From contig JANYBM010000064.1 in NCBI GenBank assembly GCA_025361125.1, positions 1-64,000 of the forward strand: a DNA stretch of 64,000 bases. Reading direction: 5' to 3'. The notes beneath the pieces were generated by a model. That model searched no databases. It worked only from the letters and a program-made list of their open reading frames with translations, and had not been told where the DNA came from. A program made the translations under genes and the position numbers. How positions within the stretch are numbered: position 1 is the first letter of the stretch; every line of letters starts with the position of its first letter. Positions 58,723-64,000 of the stretch are shown here, piece after piece. This DNA comes from Holophagaceae bacterium (GTDB lineage: Bacteria; Acidobacteriota; Holophagae; Holophagales; Holophagaceae).

Positions 58723-59343
58723 ATGGAACTGACGCTTACACCCTCCTTGCTCCAGACGCCACGGATCAAGTTGATACAGGTGGGGGATAAAGCCACCCTT
58801 GCCGAGGCCTTCAAACTGGTATCTATCCCCGACATCAAAATGGGTCTCGAGGTTCCGCATCTCATCAACGCACGGCAATTTGCGGAACGGTTGAAGGCCA
58901 ATCCCTCGCTCCGCTGTTTTCTAGTGGCCCCCCACGGCAGCGATGAGCCCGTCGGTATGGTCGTCTATTGGGGCAACACACCCGCGGCGGGGTGCGGGCA
59001 GATCCTCTACGCCATCCACCCGGATCATCGAGGGCGTGGTTTTGCGATCGAAGCGTCCAAAGCTTTGCTGAACCACCTGTTCGAGCGGGAGGCCGTTCAA
59101 GGCGTCAGTGCATTGGTGGCCTCGGGGAATGAGGCCAGCCGCCGGATTCTTGCCAGGTTGGGCATGAGGCCGGTGGGACATGACCGGACCAACATGATCT
59201 GCTACTTCGTGGGGCATAAAGACTACCGCTTGGGACCCCTGGACCGCCTGATCCAGAAGGTGAATTGGTCGAATTCACGCAGCCGTTTCGCGAAGTTGGC
59301 GGCGATGCTGTATGGGCTGATGATCACAAGTACCGATTTTTGA
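58723..59343 (+). CDS. GNAT-family N-acetyltransferase
   Basis: ILYAIHPDHRGRGFAIEASKALLNHLFER...GVSALVASGNEASRRILARLGMRPVG. Confidence 0.92.
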   Translation: MELTLTPSLLQTPRIKLIQVGDKATLAEAFKLVSIPDIKMGLEVPHLINARQFAERLKANPSLRCFLVAPHGSDEPVGMVVYWGNTPAAGCGQILYAIHPDHRGRGFAIEASKALLNHLFEREAVQGVSALVASGNEASRRILARLGMRPVGHDRTNMICYFVGHKDYRLGPLDRLIQKVNWSNSRSRFAKLAAMLYGLMITSTDF

Positions 59344-59364
59344 AATCCGTTTCCTTTCCCCCCT

Positions 59365-60558
59365 TCAAAGAGGCATCGCGTAGGCTTCTGCCCCGATGAA
59401 ATTCGCCAATCGCTCAAGGGCAGCTTCCAGGGCCTGTTTACGAGCCTTGGTGGCCTTCACGCCGGGCTCCCACCACAGGCCCTTGATTTCCAGTAGGCCC
59501 TGGTCGCGGTGAAATTTGGGGTCCAGGCGGCCCACGATGTTCTCGCCCTCCAGAATTGGCAGCACGAAATAGCCATAGGTCCGCTTGGCTTCAGGCACAA
59601 AGGCCTCGAATCTGTAATTGAATCCAAAAATTCTCAGCGCCCGGGCCCGGTCGCGCAGTACAGGATCGAACGGGCAAAGCAGCCGGGTGAGATCCGGCGC
59701 ATCCGGTAGCTGCTGCAGGCGCGTCTCCCAATTCGCGACTGCAAATGCGGCCCGCGGTTTGGAACCATCGGCACCTTCCGCATGCACCGGGAGAATATGA
59801 CCCGCCTTGGCTTCACGATCACACCAGGCTTTGACCTGGGGGACATCCAGCACAGCCCAGAAATCCGCCAGTTCTTTGGGTGAAGCCACGCTCAACCGTT
59901 CCAAGGCCGATGAGCAGGCCCAATGGATATGCGTTTCCTCATCGGGTTCCGAGGCGGAATGATGCTCAGGGAGCACCCGTTCGGTCAGGTCGTAGACTTT
60001 GTGGAAATGGATTCGCTTGACGATGGCCAGTTGACCCGTGCGCCACAGAAAATCCAGCGCCGCTTTTTGGGGTTTCCAACCCCACCAGGGCCCGCGTTTT
60101 TCAGGGTGCTCAAAGTCGGCACTTTTCAACGGTCCTTCACTGGTTATGCGTTCCAGAACCTGCGCCACCACCTTATCTCCATCCATACCGCGGAAGTGGT
60201 ATTGCCACCACGCGTTGCCTTGGAGTCGGGACTTGTCATTTCGGAATCGCGGCTTCCAATGAGGAAACCATTCCACTGGAATCGCGGAAGCATCATGAGT
60301 CCAATGCTCAAATAGGGACCGGTCCTTTTCCAGGGCGGAAGTGAATTGCTCTTGTTTGAATCCATCCATCCGCGCATGCAAGGTCAGGTGATGGGCCCGC
60401 TGCAACACATTGATGGAATCCATCTGCACGAATCCCAAGCGGTGGATGAGCTTTGCAAGTGAGCTTTTGGTGACACGCCCGCTCGGATTGTCCAACAGAC
60501 CCTGGGAGCCCATGAACAGGCGGCGGGCGGTTTTCGCCGGGATCAGCACTGGGTTCAT
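59365..60558 (-). CDS. YcaQ-family winged-helix protein (interstrand crosslink DNA glycosylase-like)
   Basis: IHRLGFVQMDSINVLQRAHHLTLHARM ... LFEHWTHDASAIPVEWFPHW; FDPVLRDRARALRIFGFNYRFEAFVPEAKRTYGYFVLPIL. Confidence 0.87.
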   Translation of the reverse strand: MNPVLIPAKTARRLFMGSQGLLDNPSGRVTKSSLAKLIHRLGFVQMDSINVLQRAHHLTLHARMDGFKQEQFTSALEKDRSLFEHWTHDASAIPVEWFPHWKPRFRNDKSRLQGNAWWQYHFRGMDGDKVVAQVLERITSEGPLKSADFEHPEKRGPWWGWKPQKAALDFLWRTGQLAIVKRIHFHKVYDLTERVLPEHHSASEPDEETHIHWACSSALERLSVASPKELADFWAVLDVPQVKAWCDREAKAGHILPVHAEGADGSKPRAAFAVANWETRLQQLPDAPDLTRLLCPFDPVLRDRARALRIFGFNYRFEAFVPEAKRTYGYFVLPILEGENIVGRLDPKFHRDQGLLEIKGLWWEPGVKATKARKQALEAALERLANFIGAEAYAMPL

Positions 60559-60570
60559 GAAACGGTCAGA

Positions 60571-61524
60571 TCAAGTGGCTGTATCGAATTCCACACGATC
60601 CCGCCCCAGATTCTTCGCGCGGTAAAGTGCTACGTCCGCCCGTGCCAACAGGGATCCGGCATTGGCGTCCACTTCCTGGACTTGCGCCACGCCCAGGCTG
60701 ACTTTCACGTAGAATGGCGTGCCGTCGGGTCGGCTCACAGGCTCGGATTTGATGGCATTGCGCAGATTTTCAGCGACACTCACCGCTTCGTGGCCATGGG
60801 TTTCCGGAAGCACCACCAGAAATTCCTCGCCTCCGATTCGACCCACCTGATCGCTTCCCCGCAGTCGGCCCAAGAGGATCATGCCAAAGGTCTGCAAGAC
60901 GAGGTCTCCTGTAGCATGTCCATAGGTGTCATTGACAGCTTTGAAAAAATCCAGGTCAGCGAGGATCACTGAGAGCGGGCGTTTATACCTCCGCGCCAAA
61001 TCAAAATGCTTCTCCAGGTGGCCTAATACCGTGGCGCGATTCCCGACGCCGGTGAGAGGGTCCACCGTGGTCTGCGTCAGGACGACCTCATGGTAATGGC
61101 GTTCCATGTCGTCCAGGCGCTTGAGCTTGAAAGCGTGGCTTCCAACCCTCACCACATCCCCGTTATTCAACAGGGTGGGGTCGGCCTCTGGAACCAGTCG
61201 TTTCCCGTTCACAAAAGTGCCATTGGTGGAGCCCAAATCCTGGAGTGTCACCGATACGGCTTGCCCGCCTTCCATCACCACGTCCAACCGTGAATGCCGC
61301 CGACTAACCTCGGCCTCCTCCAAACAGATGTCGTTATCGGTGGAACGACCGATGATCATGCCATTGGAACGCAAGGTGATGACTTCGCCGATGGGCTGCC
61401 CAACATAACGGATCAACGCCCACTCCTCAAACGGGGAATTCGAACGCAAAAGTCCAGAGTTGGCCGCCATGGTGGCGCCATCCAGATCAAATGTGTTCTC
61501 TTGGTTCACGCGTTTGGGATCCAT
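60571..61524 (-). CDS. FHA - GGDEF diguanylate cyclase
   Basis: IIGRSTDNDICLEEAEVSRRHSRLDV FHA; DFFKAVNDTYGHATGDLVLQTFG ... GRIGGEEFLVVLPET. Confidence 0.94.
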   Translation of the reverse strand: MDPKRVNQENTFDLDGATMAANSGLLRSNSPFEEWALIRYVGQPIGEVITLRSNGMIIGRSTDNDICLEEAEVSRRHSRLDVVMEGGQAVSVTLQDLGSTNGTFVNGKRLVPEADPTLLNNGDVVRVGSHAFKLKRLDDMERHYHEVVLTQTTVDPLTGVGNRATVLGHLEKHFDLARRYKRPLSVILADLDFFKAVNDTYGHATGDLVLQTFGMILLGRLRGSDQVGRIGGEEFLVVLPETHGHEAVSVAENLRNAIKSEPVSRPDGTPFYVKVSLGVAQVQEVDANAGSLLARADVALYRAKNLGRDRVEFDTAT

Positions 61525-61711
61525 GCCACTTTTGGGGAATACGCCAAGGGTAGCACCTTGGCGTTTTAAGAGGCCTGATGGATTGTCATTCAGGCATCTC
61601 GACTGGTCTTGGTGATGGAGGATAGAGAGTAGATCACAAGGCATCGGGCATTGGCGTGACGCGGGCCACGATTGCCGCCAGAATGGAGCGACCCTTCCAG
61701 GAGCCCTGCCC

Positions 61712-62683
61712 ATGCGTCTATTGCTGCTTTCCGCCCTGACCCTCGCCACCGTTCTTGGAGCTCAGCAGACTAAGAAACCCGCGAAGTCCAAGGCCCCAGC
61801 CCATGCACCCGCCACGGCCAAGGCCGCGGATGCGAAGGCCACCGACACCAAACCTGCGGAGCCACTGATCACTCCTTCGATCGCGACCCAATGGACCGTC
61901 CCCGGCTTCAGCAAGCCTGAAAGCGCCTTATGGGATGCGGAAGGAAAGGTCTGGTACGTCACGAACATGGCCGATGGGGAGATGAGCCATGCGAGCAGGG
62001 GCTTCATTGCCCTGCTGGACAGGAATGGCCTGATCACAACCCTGGAATGGGTGAAGGGCCTCAACGCGCCCAAGGGCATGGGCCTGGTGGGCCGCACGCT
62101 CTATGTTGCCGACATCGACGCGCTGGTCGCGGTGGACGTGGCGAAAGGGAGCGTGGTCGCCCGATTCCCCGTGGCTGGGGCCAAGTTCCTCAACGACGTG
62201 GCGGCATCGCCTGCGGGCGACATCTACATCTCCGACACACTGGGCAACGCGATCTTCGTTCTGAGGAAGGGGGCCAAGGCCGTCGAAACATTCGGAAGGG
62301 GGCCCCAAATGGATGGGCCCAATGGCTTGCTGATGCGGGATGGGAAGCTGCTGATGGCGGGCTGGGGGCGAATCAGCAACGCCGCCACCTTCGAGACCAG
62401 CGTCAAAGGCAGCCTCCACCGCATCGATCTCAAGACCCGCGCCGTCAGTGCCCTGACCAGGGAACCCCTGGGCAATCTCGACGGCCTCGAAGCTTTCGGG
62501 AAGCACCTGCTCGTGACGGACTGGAGCGGGGGCAAGCTCTTCCTGGTGGACGACGCCGGCGCCAAGGTGCTGGTGAAGGACGGGTTCAAGAATCCCGCTG
62601 ATATCGGCGTGGATGGGGCCCGGCACCTCGTCGCGGTTCCCGAAACCGGCGGCGGCCAGGTGACCTTCCTCGTTCTGAATTAA
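61712..62683 (+). CDS. Secreted SMP-30/NHL-type beta-propeller protein
   Basis: Signal peptide, Ala/Lys-rich linker, KPESALWDAEGKVWYVTNMADG ... GPNGLLMRDGKLLMAGWG. Confidence 0.75.
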   Translation: MRLLLLSALTLATVLGAQQTKKPAKSKAPAHAPATAKAADAKATDTKPAEPLITPSIATQWTVPGFSKPESALWDAEGKVWYVTNMADGEMSHASRGFIALLDRNGLITTLEWVKGLNAPKGMGLVGRTLYVADIDALVAVDVAKGSVVARFPVAGAKFLNDVAASPAGDIYISDTLGNAIFVLRKGAKAVETFGRGPQMDGPNGLLMRDGKLLMAGWGRISNAATFETSVKGSLHRIDLKTRAVSALTREPLGNLDGLEAFGKHLLVTDWSGGKLFLVDDAGAKVLVKDGFKNPADIGVDGARHLVAVPETGGGQVTFLVLN

Positions 62684-62690
62684 GTCACGG

Positions 62691-63527
62691 CTAAGTAGAG
62701 GCTGGGAACAGGCTGTACAGCCCTTCGGCGCGTGCCCGCCGATTGGCGTTGTACCAAGCGGAATCACGCCGGGCGACGAACCGACCCACTCCAATCGTCT
62801 TGTTCACATCCAGCAGGATTATCCGGCCTTCGTGGCGGACATAATCGAACTTGCCATAATCAAACCCCATCCGTTGCCTCAGCTCCAGGATTTCGGAAGC
62901 CACTTCCACTTGATAGCTGGCGCAGCGGGTCTCCTCCTTCACGATGGGATTGTGGGAGGCGTTCCTTGTGCACTTGCCCCAAGAGCCAAGGAAGAAGTAG
63001 CTATGGGTGTGGAAGAGGTCGTCCTCGATCTCTGGAAGAAATCTTTGCACCACCAGATCCGGCATCGCGAAGGCCTCCTGTGGGACGTCCTGCAACCGGG
63101 AGAACAGCCGGTATTCCATAGGGGAGCGGAAAGGCGGATTCAAGCCCTTGCCATCGAGCCTCGGTATGCCCCTTTCAGCCTCGGGAAGCCCTCCGAAATT
63201 ACGGTTCGACTTCACGATCACCGGGCCCGCCCAGTCATCCCCTGGCCCCAGCAGATGCTCCGAGAAAGCCGCCTTCCGGATATCCCGGACCCGCGCGTTC
63301 ACGGCCGCCGGGTAACGTGAGGCCAGGTCCATGTAGGCCTCGGGAACTTCCGAAAGATCGACATGGAGGAACAGGATGTCGGCGGGTCGGTACTCATCGG
63401 GCCCGAACAGCGTGAACACCTCGTGTCCATCCTCCTGCCAGAAGGGGATCATGCGCTGGATTGCGTATCCGGCCGTGTCCTGGCCCCGCTCGGAGGCGTG
63501 CTGAAGAATGGCGATGCGACGGCCCAT
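62691..63527 (-). CDS. Hypothetical protein, possibly ATP-grasp-like
   Basis: GPVIVKSNRNFGGLPE ... DYGKFDYVRHEGRIILLDVNKTIG, resembling an ATP-grasp metal-ligand region. Confidence 0.6.
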   Translation of the reverse strand: MGRRIAILQHASERGQDTAGYAIQRMIPFWQEDGHEVFTLFGPDEYRPADILFLHVDLSEVPEAYMDLASRYPAAVNARVRDIRKAAFSEHLLGPGDDWAGPVIVKSNRNFGGLPEAERGIPRLDGKGLNPPFRSPMEYRLFSRLQDVPQEAFAMPDLVVQRFLPEIEDDLFHTHSYFFLGSWGKCTRNASHNPIVKEETRCASYQVEVASEILELRQRMGFDYGKFDYVRHEGRIILLDVNKTIGVGRFVARRDSAWYNANRRARAEGLYSLFPAST

Positions 63528-63536
63528 GGCACGATG

Positions 63537-64000
63537 TTAGGAGGGTTCCACTCCGGGGTGAAGTGGTCCTCTGGCCCTGCGGCTGGCTATCAGGAATACA
63601 GGGACACCCATGAGTAGCAGCACCAAGCCAATGGATGACCGCAGGGGATGCTGGCAATAAAGCTGGATCGTCATGACCACCGAGCCCAGGACGAACAGGC
63701 CCGGCACCACCGGATAGCCCGGGGCGCTCACCGGACGGGGCAGGTCCGGCTCCAGGCGGCGAAGGCGGAACAGGGCCAGCCCTCCCAGCCCAAAGAACAG
63801 CCACTGCAGAAAGACGTAAAAGGAGGAAAGCTCCTCGAAGCTGCCGGTGAGCACCAGCAGGCACGCAAACAGCGACTTGTAGACCACCGCCCCCACCGGG
63901 ATGCGGGTGCGGGGTGACACCACCCCAAGAATCCGGGGCAGGAGTTTGTCCTTCGCCAACGCGTAGGGGATCCGGGAGGCCGCAAACAGGTTGGCATGCA
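63537..64000 (-). CDS. APC-family amino acid permease, N-terminal part outside window
   Basis: Frame continues upstream of 63959 to the window edge as ...ANLFAASRIPYALAKDKLLPRILGVVSPRTRIPVGAV. Confidence 0.9.
   Translation of the reverse strand, partial: HANLFAASRIPYALAKDKLLPRILGVVSPRTRIPVGAVVYKSLFACLLVLTGSFEELSSFYVFLQWLFFGLGGLALFRLRRLEPDLPRPVSAPGYPVVPGLFVLGSVVMTIQLYCQHPLRSSIGLVLLLMGVPVFLIASRRARGPLHPGVEPS

Overview
This 64 kb window is dense, mostly housekeeping bacterial chromosome. Gene content (MglA-like GTPase, FHA/RDD proteins, HD-GYP, FHA-GGDEF) would fit Acidobacteriota/Holophagae-like or Myxococcota-like bacteria; that taxonomic guess is inference only. Confident content: efp (partial), tRNA-Val(CAC), recA, moaA, CHASE/PAS hybrid histidine kinase, thiC, pfkA, manC, an FHA/RDD cluster next to an MglA-like GTPase, a cobalamin riboswitch with btuBFCD-like genes, a modE-porin-modABC locus, nuoABCD, an ACP/dehydratase/KS/KS-beta cassette, prmA, murI, an Fe-S oxidoreductase, rfaE1-like kinase, tmk, a holB-like gene, a YcaQ-like protein and others. 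I see no CRISPR array, transposase or prophage. The most interesting unexplained structure is a dispersed, modular intergenic repeat family (five copies, A-E). It has a conserved core, a terminal hairpin whose arms change sequence while staying complementary, and an optional extra hairpin in two copies. Other signals: ModE-like boxes, including one far from the mod genes beside a GNAT gene; a three-way RNA switch (SD/anti-SD/anti-anti-SD) downstream of the cobalamin riboswitch; a 9-bp repeat leader coupled by TGATG stop-starts to pfkA; a 3x21-bp direct repeat between divergent genes; a MarR-type perfect palindrome; two interleaved inverted repeats with pseudoknot topology; and a KS/degenerate-KS cassette. 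All calls come from reading the sequence and the supplied ORF translations; no database search was run.
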